Shown here in pieces: positions 1-9,121 of a stretch of 64,000 nt of DNA. This DNA comes from Prevotellaceae bacterium UBA1726. Its GTDB lineage: Bacteria; Bacteroidota; Bacteroidia; Bacteroidales; Bacteroidaceae. The position numbers and the translations under genes were made by a program. Each line of letters begins with the position of its first letter. Within the stretch, counting starts at the first letter, position 1. Location: assembly GCA_002316005.1 (NCBI GenBank), contig DCIM01000077.1:1-64000 (forward strand), in the 5' to 3' direction. The notes under the pieces are model-generated. The model was not told where the DNA came from, did no database searches, and saw only the letters and a list, made by a program, of their open reading frames with translations.

Positions 1-117
1 TTGAAGGAGGTGGTTTTTTAAGAGGAAAATGCGTGGGCAAAAAGCCTGATGGCTTTCTATGCTGTTTGTCTTTAATCAGAGAGTTGAAACATGCTTCACT
101 CTCTTCCTAAATCCACT

Positions 118-312
118 CAGCAGTGCTTTCAGCACTATGCCCACTCTGGAAAATCTGCTGTTGCAGCAAAATTGCTCCACATTCGTTACGCATAAAATAT
201 GATTACTCCGACCCGACGCGTAGCCATTTTCTGCGAGAAACATCAAGTTTCGAAGCAATTTTGCTGCGACAGCGATTTTCCAACATGGCAAGTGGCATTG
301 GTCACTGCAGAT
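118..312. repeat. long imperfect inverted repeat, no gene
   Basis: The core arms at 148-178 and 252-281 are about 30 bp each and pair with one indel and two mismatches around a loop of about 73 nt. Weaker complementarity extends outward to about 118 and 312. Short open frames inside it are by-products of the palindrome. Nothing gene-like is seen in 1-426. The element could be a non-autonomous mobile repeat or a large structured RNA. Confidence 0.6.
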
Positions 313-330
313 GAGGAATGATTACTGTGG

Positions 331-383
331 AAAACTCGTTTTCAAGCAGGGGGAATTACTCAGATGCAAGAAAACGAAGTTTT
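331..383. repeat. imperfect stem-loop in intergenic DNA
   Basis: Arms at 331-348 and 365-383 are near-complementary (AAAACT-CGTTTTC against its partner) around a short loop. It lies between the inverted repeat at 118-312 and the GH51 terminator. It may be part of the same element or a terminator for a gene left of the window. Confidence 0.4.
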
Positions 384-426
384 TTGCCATGTATTTTCTT
401 TGTTTTTCTAACCAGTAGGTTTATAT

Positions 427-463
427 AAAAAAACATTGGCAGTACATGATTGTGCTGCCAATG
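427..463 (-). terminator. intrinsic terminator of the GH43-GH51 operon
   Basis: On the minus strand a 9-bp stem (CATTGGCAG at 455-463 with its complement at 434-442) closes a 12-nt loop and is followed by seven T (427-433). It sits about 25 nt past the GH51 stop codon. Confidence 0.85.
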
Positions 464-487
464 CTATTATTGAGGGGTTATGGTTGT

Positions 488-2512
488 TTACTTCCTCAGG
501 ATATAAACGCAGAATGACTTTGCAGGTACTTCTGCTTCAAGGACATTACCATAGACACCAACGACCTTCTCTTGTGGAGCAATCTTTGTTGGTTGGTCGA
601 GGGTGTTCTCTGCTACAGGATCATCGCTGTGGAGAGTAATAACCTTTCCAGAGGTGAGATTCTTCAAACCCTTGAAAGTGAGTTTCACTGGCTGTGCCTG
701 CTCGCTTACATTGGCAATCTTCACATAAATCTCGCCCGTTGCACTGTTGAGTACTGACGAAGCGAACAATCCATTCTGATCCTCATCGCCAGCAACAACC
801 TTCTTGTTCATTGTGAGCGAGAGAACATTTGTTCCCTTGTAGTGAGAATAGAGCTGCTGAACATAGTATGAGCAAGACTTGAATGAACGAGTATTGTCGA
901 ACCAAATCATGTCAGGACGCCACTGCCAACCCTTCACATGGGCGAAGAGTGGGGCATAGGTAGCCATGTGAACAACATCGGCATTACGCTCTATACCAGT
1001 CATGAAGGCAGCCTCCATGAGCGAAGCATTGAAGTGGTTCCACTTCTTGCCCTTTCCGTGACAAGCATACTCGCCAGCAAACACCTTTGGACCCTTACGA
1101 TCGTAGTTGTCGTAGCGATGACGGTTCTTTGCATCCATGAACCAAGCCTCGTTGCGATAGAAATGCTCGTCGTAGAGATCGGCCTTGAGTTCCTTCATCT
1201 TTGGCTGGAGCATATCAAATTTGTCACCTTCTGAGTCAGGACCGGTAGTACCGATATACTTTATCTCCGGATGCTGCTTCTTCAAGACATCGAGGAACAT
1301 CTTCAGACGCTCAGTAAATACAGGGTTGTCGGCATAATCCCACTGCTCGTTTCCTACAGCCATGAAATGGAGGTTGAATGGAGCTGGATGTCCCATGTCT
1401 GCACGAACCTTACCCCACTTTGTATCAACGCCGCCATTGGCAAACTCGATGAGGTCGAGGGCATCCTGGATATATGGTTCAAGATCTGCACAAGCCACAT
1501 GAGCCTCCATGTCTGGTTTGCCGTCAGTCTCATTCTGGAACTGGCAAGCAAGACCACAGGTGAGTACAGGAAGAGCCTCACAACCGAAATCCTCGCACAA
1601 CTGGAAGTACTCGAAGAATCCAAGGCCGTATGACTGATAGTAGTCAGGATAGAGACGATAGTCGAAGCAGTTCTCCCAACGGTTTTCGTTGTACTGACGG
1701 TTTTCAACAGGACCTACGCTATTCTTCCACTGATAGCGAGTAGCAAGGTCGGTACCCTCAACGATACAACCACCAGGGAAACGGAAGATGCCAGGATGGA
1801 GGTCGCAGAGAGCCTGTGCAAGGTCTTTACGCATACCATTCTCACGTCCTTTCCATGTGTCGGTAGGGAACAATGATACATGCTCAACATCGATAGTAGT
1901 CATCTTTGCCTCGAAAGCCTCGCCCTTCTCGTGAGAGAGGAACAAACGCAGGCGAGCATCATCGATGGTCTGTGTTGACTTGATGGTGAGAGTGTACTTC
2001 TTCCATTCCTTGCCTGTGACGGTAATTTCATCGGCAGTGAACTCCTGATGTTCGCCCATGCTGTCATCATCAACGAGCTGTACACGCAGAGCACCAGTGC
2101 CACCCTCTGGACAACGAGCCCAAAGAGAGAAACGATAAGTAGCATCTTTCTTCACTGCAATGCCAAAGAATCCCTCGTTCTCGATACCAGTACGCTTGTG
2201 CTTGTGACCAGGGTCAGCAAGACGAGCATAGTGAGGATTCTTGTCGAAAGGACCATCATTCTGGATAGAAACACTACCGAAAGCAGTCCATCCCATGAGG
2301 TTCTGCTTGAATTCGAATGAGCGGTTCTTGATCATTTCTGCATAGAGACCGCCATCGGCAGCAAAGTTGATATCCTCGAAGAAGATACCATACATTGTGC
2401 TCTGTACCTGTGCGCCAGGCTTGTTTGCCTGAATCACCATCTCGTTAGTCTGTGCATACGAACAAAGTGTTCCTGCCAATGCTAACGATGCCAATAAAAT
2501 CTTAGATTTCAT
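488..2512 (-). CDS. GH51 alpha-L-arabinofuranosidase, secreted
   Basis: Exo-hydrolase releasing terminal L-arabinofuranose from arabinan or arabino-oligosaccharides. The 674-residue product begins with a signal peptide (MKSKILLASLALAGTLCSYA). It then shows the GH51 N-terminal motif YGIFFEDINFAADGGLYAE, an inserted CBM4/9-like beta-sandwich (about residues 75-215), and a TIM barrel with GNEQWDY (acid/base Glu389) and AGEYACHG (nucleophile Glu481). A C-terminal beta domain follows. The start at 2512 is chosen because it begins the signal peptide; the frame is open 20 codons further upstream without an ATG context that makes sense. It lies 38 nt behind the GH43 gene and is probably co-transcribed. 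The periplasmic or outer-surface location is inferred from the signal peptide. Confidence 0.95.
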   Translation of the reverse strand: MKSKILLASLALAGTLCSYAQTNEMVIQANKPGAQVQSTMYGIFFEDINFAADGGLYAEMIKNRSFEFKQNLMGWTAFGSVSIQNDGPFDKNPHYARLADPGHKHKRTGIENEGFFGIAVKKDATYRFSLWARCPEGGTGALRVQLVDDDSMGEHQEFTADEITVTGKEWKKYTLTIKSTQTIDDARLRLFLSHEKGEAFEAKMTTIDVEHVSLFPTDTWKGRENGMRKDLAQALCDLHPGIFRFPGGCIVEGTDLATRYQWKNSVGPVENRQYNENRWENCFDYRLYPDYYQSYGLGFFEYFQLCEDFGCEALPVLTCGLACQFQNETDGKPDMEAHVACADLEPYIQDALDLIEFANGGVDTKWGKVRADMGHPAPFNLHFMAVGNEQWDYADNPVFTERLKMFLDVLKKQHPEIKYIGTTGPDSEGDKFDMLQPKMKELKADLYDEHFYRNEAWFMDAKNRHRYDNYDRKGPKVFAGEYACHGKGKKWNHFNASLMEAAFMTGIERNADVVHMATYAPLFAHVKGWQWRPDMIWFDNTRSFKSCSYYVQQLYSHYKGTNVLSLTMNKKVVAGDEDQNGLFASSVLNSATGEIYVKIANVSEQAQPVKLTFKGLKNLTSGKVITLHSDDPVAENTLDQPTKIAPQEKVVGVYGNVLEAEVPAKSFCVYILRK

Positions 2513-2550
2513 ACATTTATTATTATTAGTTATTATTGATTTTCTCGTTG

Positions 2551-3648
2551 TTATCTGTCCATGACAATCCATCCGTCATCGTCGAAAGTGAATTGACGAA
2601 TGAATAGTTTCGCCTGTCCGTTTTTCTCAATGTCGTAGGCATGAGACAGAAAGTACCAATTGCCATCAAACTGATAAGCCGAACAATGACCAATGCCAAA
2701 GAACTTATCGTCAGGGCCAACTAAGTAAGTACCACCGCCAAATGCCATATCATGTCCCTCCTTGTCAAGGTATGGTCCTTCAATGTTGCGACTGCGCCCA
2801 TAGACGGTTTTGTAGGTGGAGTTCTTCCCCTGACAACAATAATCCCAGCTAACAAACAGGTAATACCAGTCGCCTCGCTTTATCACGAAGGGTGCCTCGA
2901 TAGCATTGAAGCCTGCCTCTATGGAATCACCCTCCTCAATATTGAATGCTGCGGGATCAGCAAACGTTGCATTATTCTTCAATGGTTCGAAACGTCGGGC
3001 GATAGTGGTCGGAGTCGTCTTGATATCTTTTAGATTATCTTCGAGGGCCACGATTTGTATTCCATCCCAGAAGGAGCCGTAGAAGAGAAGCCCCCCAACC
3101 CCCGAAGGGGGAGTATTGAGCGAGAGGTTTGGATCTATTGCATTCCAGTTGTCCTTGTTACGATGTGAAACAACGACTGGTCCCTGATCTTCCCATTTAT
3201 AATAAGGTGAAGTTGGGTCAAGGGTTTTGTTTGTCGCAAGACCTATGGCACTACCGTTCTTTCCAAAGGTTGAACAAGAATAGTAGAGATGCCACTTGCC
3301 ATTGACAAAGCTGATGTCAGGTGCCCAGAAATGCCCGCGGAAACCAGGAACACTGTCGGTTGTCCACTTAGGCATTGCAGTATTACCCTCGAAATGATGT
3401 TCCTTACCGTCTCGCCCTTTCATCGTCACTGAGAAGACGGACTTCTCCTGACGCCATTCTTTCATATCACTGCTTGACATTACGCTGATGCCCATGCCAG
3501 TAGAGAAGATGTAAAACCTTCCATCCTCTCCATGTGCCATGACAGGATCGTGGACATCAGGATAACTGGCATCAAACTTCGGCGGAGTCTGAGCAGAAAT
3601 GGATATTGCGAAAAAATAAAAAAATATGGTAATATAATACCGCATCAT
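2551..3648 (-). CDS. GH43 arabinan-active hydrolase, secreted
   Basis: Five-bladed beta-propeller glycosidase resembling endo-1,5-alpha-L-arabinanases (VHDPVM then FYIFSTGMG and SSDMKEW near the N-terminus). The catalytic triad is visible from the start used here: base Asp34 (HDP), pKa-modulating Asp172 (AIDPN) and acid Glu251 (IEAPF). A hydrophobic N-terminus (RYYITIFFYFFAISISAQ) is a signal peptide. Met at 3648 or 3645 may be used; both follow the promoter at 3685-3716. Odd point: residues about 177-187 (LNTPPSGVGGL) are encoded by a GC-rich palindromic repeat found elsewhere in the window, sitting between the IDPN motif and the next propeller strand. Substrate arabinan is inferred from the neighbouring GH51 and SusCD. 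Whether it is endo- or exo-acting cannot be settled by reading. Confidence 0.9.
   Translation of the reverse strand: MMRYYITIFFYFFAISISAQTPPKFDASYPDVHDPVMAHGEDGRFYIFSTGMGISVMSSSDMKEWRQEKSVFSVTMKGRDGKEHHFEGNTAMPKWTTDSVPGFRGHFWAPDISFVNGKWHLYYSCSTFGKNGSAIGLATNKTLDPTSPYYKWEDQGPVVVSHRNKDNWNAIDPNLSLNTPPSGVGGLLFYGSFWDGIQIVALEDNLKDIKTTPTTIARRFEPLKNNATFADPAAFNIEEGDSIEAGFNAIEAPFVIKRGDWYYLFVSWDYCCQGKNSTYKTVYGRSRNIEGPYLDKEGHDMAFGGGTYLVGPDDKFFGIGHCSAYQFDGNWYFLSHAYDIEKNGQAKLFIRQFTFDDDGWIVMDR
3090..3113. repeat. GC-rich palindromic repeat inside the GH43 coding sequence
   Basis: The run CCCCCCAACCCCCGAAGGGG and following GAG is of the same type as the dispersed intergenic palindromes at 17128, 17259, 22310, 23448 and 43612. 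Here it is in frame and encodes TPPSGVGG. Confidence 0.7.
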
Positions 3649-3684
3649 GTATGTTGAGTTCGAGTTAGTTGTTTTTATTGCCGA

Positions 3685-3716
3685 CAAAGGTAGCATATTT
3701 TTTTCATGATGGCAAA
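3685..3716 (-). promoter_or_regulatory. Bacteroidetes promoter of GH43-GH51
   Basis: Minus-strand TTTG at 3716-3713, a 20-nt spacer, then TACCTTTG at 3692-3685. This fits the Bacteroidetes -33/-7 consensus. It gives a short leader before the GH43 start at 3648. Confidence 0.75.
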
Positions 3717-3755
3717 TATTTCCACGAAAATCTTTAATTTTTCCAATAATAATGG

Positions 3756-3770
3756 TAAAAATGACACTAT
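3756..3770 (+). promoter_or_regulatory. candidate AraR operator, copy 1
   Basis: AAAATGACACTAT at 3758-3770 is repeated exactly at 3887-3899, and TGACACTAT occurs again before the symporter operon. It lies between the divergent GH43 and SusC promoters, about 40 bp upstream of the GH43 -33 box. The AraR assignment is inference from the neighbouring regulator. Confidence 0.5.
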
Positions 3771-3880
3771 TTATTTTTTAACACTTCCATTTGATGCGCA
3801 TTAAGTATTCTGCCCCAAAAACAAAAAACAACCTTGCAAAGTGTGAATATTTGTAAATTTCAGTTTAGATTAATTAAATA

Positions 3881-3924
3881 ATAGTCAAAATGACACTATA
3901 AATGAATAACTTTATATATCTTTG
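3881..3924 (+). promoter_or_regulatory. SusC promoter with overlapping candidate operator
   Basis: TATCTTTG at 3917-3924 is a good -7 box. The expected -33 position (about 3893-3896) has no TTTG and is occupied by the operator-like ATAGTC-AAAAT-GACACTAT (3881-3899), a near palindrome. A weak -33 box covered by a binding site is what a repressed or activator-dependent promoter would show. The leader to the SusC ATG is about 165 nt. No gene lies in 3697-4091. Confidence 0.55.
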
Positions 3925-4091
3925 CGTCCAGAAACCAATTTTCTAACTAACAATAATAGTAGATAAGTATATTCTCTGAAACAGTATCGTCCCTTTATAT
4001 ATAAATAATGTGGGATGCTGGATTGTAGTAGTTTTTTGAGTTTATTGCCAATTCGAAATTTAAATCTTTATATAATTATTAATCAACAAAA

Positions 4092-7000
4092 ATGAAAAAA
4101 CTTCTATTCTTAATGATGCTGAGTTTTGGCGTCATGAGCGGTTTGGTATTTAATGCCACTCCTGCAATGGCAGCTGTAGCACCAGCACAGCCTGTAAAGG
4201 TGTCGGGTCAGGTTATTGACCAGGATGGTGAACCTCTATTGGGTGCAACTATCAAGGTTAAGGGCACTGACATCGCAACAGTGACTGATTTGAATGGTAA
4301 CTTCCAGTTGGAGGTTCCTTCTGATGCTACACTCGTAGTTAGTTACATTGGTTTTAAAGATAGCGAGATTGCTGTACGCGGTCGTGCTGTCCTCGAGCCA
4401 ATAGCTCTTAGTGCAGACAATACTACACTTGATCAGGTTGTAGTTGTTGGTTACGGTACACAGAAGAAAGCCGATTTGACAGGTTCTGTATCAATCGTAA
4501 ATGCAGAGGAAATGAAGAGAACTTCAAACTCAAACATCTCTACAATGCTTGAGGGTAAGGTTGCAGGTGTGCAGATTACATCTGACGGTCAGCCAGGTGC
4601 TGATCCTTCAGTTCGTATCCGTGGTATTGGTTCTTTCGGTAGCACAGCTCCACTTTATGTTATCGACGGTGTGCCAATGGGAACAACAATCCGTGATTTC
4701 TCTCCAAATGACATTGAGACAATCCAGGTATTGAAGGATGCTTCTGCAGGTGCCATCTATGGTTCGCGTGCTGCAAATGGTGTCATCATCATCACAACAA
4801 AGAATGGTAAGAAGGATCAGCCTTTGAAGGTTGACTATAAGGGCTACTTCGGCGTTGACCGTATCTCAAAGAGCGTTTATGACTTGATGGATGCTAATCA
4901 GTACAGTCAGTATCTTGGTCAGGCATGCGAGAATGTCGGTGTAGCAACCCCTGGTGGCTATAGCATGGGCGAAGACGGTAAGTATCATTTCATGGATAAC
5001 ACCAATACAGACTGGTTCAATGAGGTGTTCAAGACAGGTGTTCGTCAGAACCACAATGTAAACCTCAGCGGTGGTGGTGCTCACAATACCTATAATATTG
5101 GTCTCGACTACTTCAGCCAGAAGGGTACCCTTGAGGGTGCAGGTCCAAACTATGACCGTTTCACTGCTCGTGTTAACAACACAATGGAGACAAAGTTCGT
5201 GAAGTTCCGCACAAGTCTTGTTTATTCTCATTCTAACCAGGACGGTATGGGTCTTTCGAACGCTTCTGAGTATGTTCAGGGTCTTTATGGTGATGTGACA
5301 AATGTTCTCCGCGGAACACTCCTCATGCAGCCAACAATCAAGGCATATGACGAGTCTACATGGGTTCTTGATGATAAGGTAGGTTCGGCAAGCAGCTTCG
5401 GCTATGATGCTTATGGATATGGTGTTTACTATGATACAATCCATGGTGATATCTCTGCATCAAACCCACTCCTTGTAAACAACCTCCTCACACGTAACAC
5501 AATCGTTGACCGTGTAATGGCTACAGGTTCTGCTGACGTGGATCTTCTCGACATGATTGGTCTTAAGAATAAGAATCACAAGCTTACTTACAGACTCAAC
5601 CTCTCTTACAGCAAGACATTTGCTAAGGACAACACATGGGTTTCTGCATGGATTCAGAGTAACCGTGTTTACCTTGACAAGTCAAACGAGAAGTTGACAA
5701 AGGGACAGCGCAACTACTCAGATTACCTCATTGAAAATACTCTTACATACGATGGAACACTTGGTCTCAACCATGTTAACCTCGTTGTAGGTCAGACATA
5801 CGAAGAGGAGAACACCAATACTCTCACAGCATGGGGTGTAAACTTCTCAGAGCCTTACTTCCTCCAGCTTCAGAACGCTGCTTCGAAGGATGCAAGCTCT
5901 TACGAATATAAGCATGCACTTGCATCATACATCGCTCGTTTGAACTACGATTATGATGGTAAGTATCTCTTCTCTGCTATTGTTCGTCGTGATGGTAGCT
6001 CTCGTCTTACAAAGGCAATCCGTTGGGGTACATTCCCTTCAGTATCACTCGGTTGGCGTTTCGACAAGGAAAGTTTCTTCCCTATCAACCGCGACATCGT
6101 AAATATGTTTAAGGTACGCGCAAGCTATGGTGTTCTTGGTAACGAGAATATCGGTGAGTACCAGTATCAGGCAACAATGAACCGTAACAACATGACCTAC
6201 AGCTTCGGCAATCAGGCAGTTACTGGTTCGGCTGTTTCTACTTTCGTAAACGAGAACATCGCTTGGGAGAAGAAGAAGACAACAAACATCGGTATCGACC
6301 TTGCTTTCCTCAACAACCGTATCGAGTTCACAGCAGAGTGGTACAAGAATGTTTCTGAGGACCTCCTCTACTCAGTTCCTGTTCCAGCAAACGCAGGTGT
6401 TGCTAACACATCTGTTACAATGAACGCTGCATCAATGGAGAACAGTGGTTTTGAATTCTCTGCTACATATCGTAACCACGACAACCCATTGAAGTTCGAT
6501 ATCAGCGCAAACCTCTCAACACTGAAGAACAAGGTAACTTCACTTGGTTTCGGTACAGAGAAGTACATCACTGGTGCTTACGCTACATATGTAGGTCAGG
6601 AAGTTGGTCAGTTCTACGGATGGGTTTACGAGGGAATCGCTCGTACTCAGGAGGATCTCGACAACCACGCAACACAGGATGGTGCTAATGTAGGTGATTG
6701 CCTCTATAAGGACGTAAATGGTGACGGTGTCATCAACGGTGACGACCAGACAGTTCTCGGTAGTGGTCTTCCAAAGGTGAACTTTGGTCTTAACTTCCAC
6801 TTCGAGTATAAGAACCTCGACCTCAGCATCGCTACATTCGGTGCATTGAACTATCATGTTTCAGACGATATCTACAACAGCCTTAACTCATGCTATGGCT
6901 ATGGCAACAAGGAAGTAGGTATGCTTGAAGCAAACCAGTGGTCAGAGGATGGAAGCAGATACCTTTCTGCTATTCCACGCACATATGTTACAAACAATGC

Positions 7001-7280
7001 AACTCTTGCTTGGAATGACCTCTTCTCAGAGCGTAAGATTCAGAACGCTGCATATTGGAAGATTGCCAATGTAGAACTTGGCTATAACTTCCCTGATAGA
7101 TGGTTCAAGGGTATGGTAAGTGGTGCTCGTGTATATGTTTCTGCACAGAACCTCTGTACTCTCACAGGTTACCATGGCTACAATGTTGACTACGCTGGTG
7201 GTACATTCACCCCAGGTTACAACTTCTGCTCATTCCCATCAGCTCAGAGCTTCATGGCAGGTATTCTCTTCTCATTCTAA
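4092..7280 (+). CDS. SusC-like TonB-dependent outer-membrane transporter
   Basis: Imports oligosaccharides, here probably arabino-oligosaccharides, across the outer membrane with energy from TonB-ExbBD. The order is signal peptide (about 1-27), carboxypeptidase-regulatory-like beta-sandwich (VKVSGQVIDQDGEPLLGATI, about 35-112), plug domain beginning near VVVGYGTQKKADLTGSV with LYVIDGVPMG and DASAGAIYGSRAANGVI, then a long barrel ending in FMAGILFSF, the aromatic C-terminal residue expected of outer-membrane barrels. Length 1062 residues is normal for the family. It is followed after 20 nt by its SusD partner. The TGACACTAT site upstream suggests control by the arabinose regulator. Confidence 0.96.
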   Translation: MKKLLFLMMLSFGVMSGLVFNATPAMAAVAPAQPVKVSGQVIDQDGEPLLGATIKVKGTDIATVTDLNGNFQLEVPSDATLVVSYIGFKDSEIAVRGRAVLEPIALSADNTTLDQVVVVGYGTQKKADLTGSVSIVNAEEMKRTSNSNISTMLEGKVAGVQITSDGQPGADPSVRIRGIGSFGSTAPLYVIDGVPMGTTIRDFSPNDIETIQVLKDASAGAIYGSRAANGVIIITTKNGKKDQPLKVDYKGYFGVDRISKSVYDLMDANQYSQYLGQACENVGVATPGGYSMGEDGKYHFMDNTNTDWFNEVFKTGVRQNHNVNLSGGGAHNTYNIGLDYFSQKGTLEGAGPNYDRFTARVNNTMETKFVKFRTSLVYSHSNQDGMGLSNASEYVQGLYGDVTNVLRGTLLMQPTIKAYDESTWVLDDKVGSASSFGYDAYGYGVYYDTIHGDISASNPLLVNNLLTRNTIVDRVMATGSADVDLLDMIGLKNKNHKLTYRLNLSYSKTFAKDNTWVSAWIQSNRVYLDKSNEKLTKGQRNYSDYLIENTLTYDGTLGLNHVNLVVGQTYEEENTNTLTAWGVNFSEPYFLQLQNAASKDASSYEYKHALASYIARLNYDYDGKYLFSAIVRRDGSSRLTKAIRWGTFPSVSLGWRFDKESFFPINRDIVNMFKVRASYGVLGNENIGEYQYQATMNRNNMTYSFGNQAVTGSAVSTFVNENIAWEKKKTTNIGIDLAFLNNRIEFTAEWYKNVSEDLLYSVPVPANAGVANTSVTMNAASMENSGFEFSATYRNHDNPLKFDISANLSTLKNKVTSLGFGTEKYITGAYATYVGQEVGQFYGWVYEGIARTQEDLDNHATQDGANVGDCLYKDVNGDGVINGDDQTVLGSGLPKVNFGLNFHFEYKNLDLSIATFGALNYHVSDDIYNSLNSCYGYGNKEVGMLEANQWSEDGSRYLSAIPRTYVTNNATLAWNDLFSERKIQNAAYWKIANVELGYNFPDRWFKGMVSGARVYVSAQNLCTLTGYHGYNVDYAGGTFTPGYNFCSFPSAQSFMAGILFSF

Positions 7281-7300
7281 ACTTAAAGAACGATACAATT

Positions 7301-9088
7301 ATGAAATTATTTAAATATTCCATAGCCCTCATGTTGGGCCTTGCTACTCTCGCATCTTGCGAGGACAAGTTGGAACTCACAAACCCAAACCAGCAGACAA
7401 CTGGTACTTTCGCCAATAACATTGACGAATTGGAGGAGTGTGTTATCGCAGCATACAACCATATTCGTATGGAAGGAACATACGCTCGTGTAGGCTACAC
7501 TATTGATGTTTGCCGTGGTGATGAGGTGTGGAACTCTTCACAGGTATGGTACATGCCTTTCGATGATTTGAACGAGCCTATCACTGACGAAATCGGACAG
7601 TGGTCATGGCGTGACTGGTACTATACTATCAATGTATGTAACTTTGTTACAAGTAAGTGCGAGCAGGTAAATGCAAAATCAGAGAAGTTGAACCAAATCT
7701 ACGGACAGGCTCTCTTCATTCGTGCTCTTGCTTACTATAACCTCGCTATGTACTACCAGAATCCTGCTCTCATCACAGACTATGCAGATTATTCAACTCT
7801 TGATGGTCTCTATGCTTCAAATGAAAACACAGCAAATGACGGACGCACACAGTTTGATGTTGTCCTGGATCAGGTAGAGGCAGATTTCTTGTCGGCTTCA
7901 CAACTCCTTCCATCACGCGATGCTGGTGGCGAGTGGGCAAAGGGCCGTGTTACTTGTGGTTCTGCAGCAGGTTATCTTGCTCGTGTTTATATGCAGCGTC
8001 ATAAGTATTCAGAAGCTCTTGCTGTTCTCAAGGACATCCTCAGCACTGCTGACGGTGGCAACCAGAAGTATGGTAAGTACGAGCTTATGAAGAACTACGG
8101 TGACAATTTCCGTGAGGGTTCTGCTTATGAGAACAATGCAGAGTCACTTTTCGAGATTCAGTTCCTTGACTACGGTTCACAGGGTACTGACGATGAGTGG
8201 ACTCCAGTCAACACATCTGCTAACGCTACTCAGGGTTCTGCAATCGAGTCGAACTTCGGTCCTGGCGACTGTGGTGGTTGGGCTGACCTCTCGGCTTCTC
8301 CATGGCTCTATAGCCTCTTTAAGCAAGAGCGTACTACAACAGGTAAACTTGACCCACGTCTTTATTGGACTATCGGTACTTACGAGACAGACTGGGAAGG
8401 TTTTGAGTATGGTAACATGTGCTACACAGTTGCAATGACTCCAGATGCTCCTGTTGTGACAAACAATAATAATGGTGGTCTTCCTATCGCTAAGAACACA
8501 AACCTCCGTACAGGTCTTTATGACAAGGTTGTTACCGGTCTTCACGATGGTATCAATATCCGTATGATGCGTTACTCAGATGTACTTCTTCGTGCTGCAG
8601 AGTGCGAGAACGAGATTAACGGTCCTACTCAGCAGGCTATCAACTGGATCAATGCAGTACGTAATCGTGCACAATTGGCTGATCTCAAGGTATCAGACTT
8701 CCCTTCTGCTGATGCTCTCTTCGAGCAGATTGCAAACGTTGAGCGTCCAAAGGAGTTCGGTTGTGAGTATGGCCGTGGTCTTGACCTTATCCGTTGGGGC
8801 TTCTTCTATGATGCAGACCGTCTGCAGCAGATTAAGGAACACGGAACATTCCGTCGTTCGGCTGACCGCACTCGTGTAAAGGAGTCTGTTAGCTACTCAG
8901 ATGTAGGCATTGACCCAGAGCTTAAGTCTTCTTACGATTCTTATCTCCCTGGTCATGAGTTCCTCCCTATCTATCAGGGTACTCTCAATGATAACCCAAA
9001 TCTCGTGGGTAACTCTGCTAACTACGGTACTGACAACTCTGCCGATTTCTTCGGTCGTGGTTGGAAAGTTCGCCCAGTGGTTAAGTAA
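7301..9088 (+). CDS. SusD-like glycan-binding lipoprotein (RagB/SusD family)
   Basis: Surface lipoprotein that forms the lid of the SusC transporter and captures oligosaccharide. The N-terminus MKLFKYSIALMLGLATLASC ends in the lipobox Cys20. It is followed by the typical LTNPNQQTTGTF region, TPR-like helices (RALAYYNLAMYYQNP) and the C-terminal SusD signature with NAVRNRAQL, ERPKEFGCEYGRGLDLIRWGF and HEFLPIYQGTLNDNPNLVGN. At 595 residues it is full length. It stands 20 nt after SusC and 33 nt before the next lipoprotein gene, so the three are almost certainly one transcript. Confidence 0.96.
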   Translation: MKLFKYSIALMLGLATLASCEDKLELTNPNQQTTGTFANNIDELEECVIAAYNHIRMEGTYARVGYTIDVCRGDEVWNSSQVWYMPFDDLNEPITDEIGQWSWRDWYYTINVCNFVTSKCEQVNAKSEKLNQIYGQALFIRALAYYNLAMYYQNPALITDYADYSTLDGLYASNENTANDGRTQFDVVLDQVEADFLSASQLLPSRDAGGEWAKGRVTCGSAAGYLARVYMQRHKYSEALAVLKDILSTADGGNQKYGKYELMKNYGDNFREGSAYENNAESLFEIQFLDYGSQGTDDEWTPVNTSANATQGSAIESNFGPGDCGGWADLSASPWLYSLFKQERTTTGKLDPRLYWTIGTYETDWEGFEYGNMCYTVAMTPDAPVVTNNNNGGLPIAKNTNLRTGLYDKVVTGLHDGINIRMMRYSDVLLRAAECENEINGPTQQAINWINAVRNRAQLADLKVSDFPSADALFEQIANVERPKEFGCEYGRGLDLIRWGFFYDADRLQQIKEHGTFRRSADRTRVKESVSYSDVGIDPELKSSYDSYLPGHEFLPIYQGTLNDNPNLVGNSANYGTDNSADFFGRGWKVRPVVK

Positions 9089-9121
9089 TTCAAATTCATA
9101 ATTTTCTAATAGAATAAAACG

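Noticed and set aside
76..314. Two short overlapping open frames on opposite strands
   Set aside because: They lie in the arms of the inverted repeat, mirror each other in sequence, and have no promoter or family resemblance.
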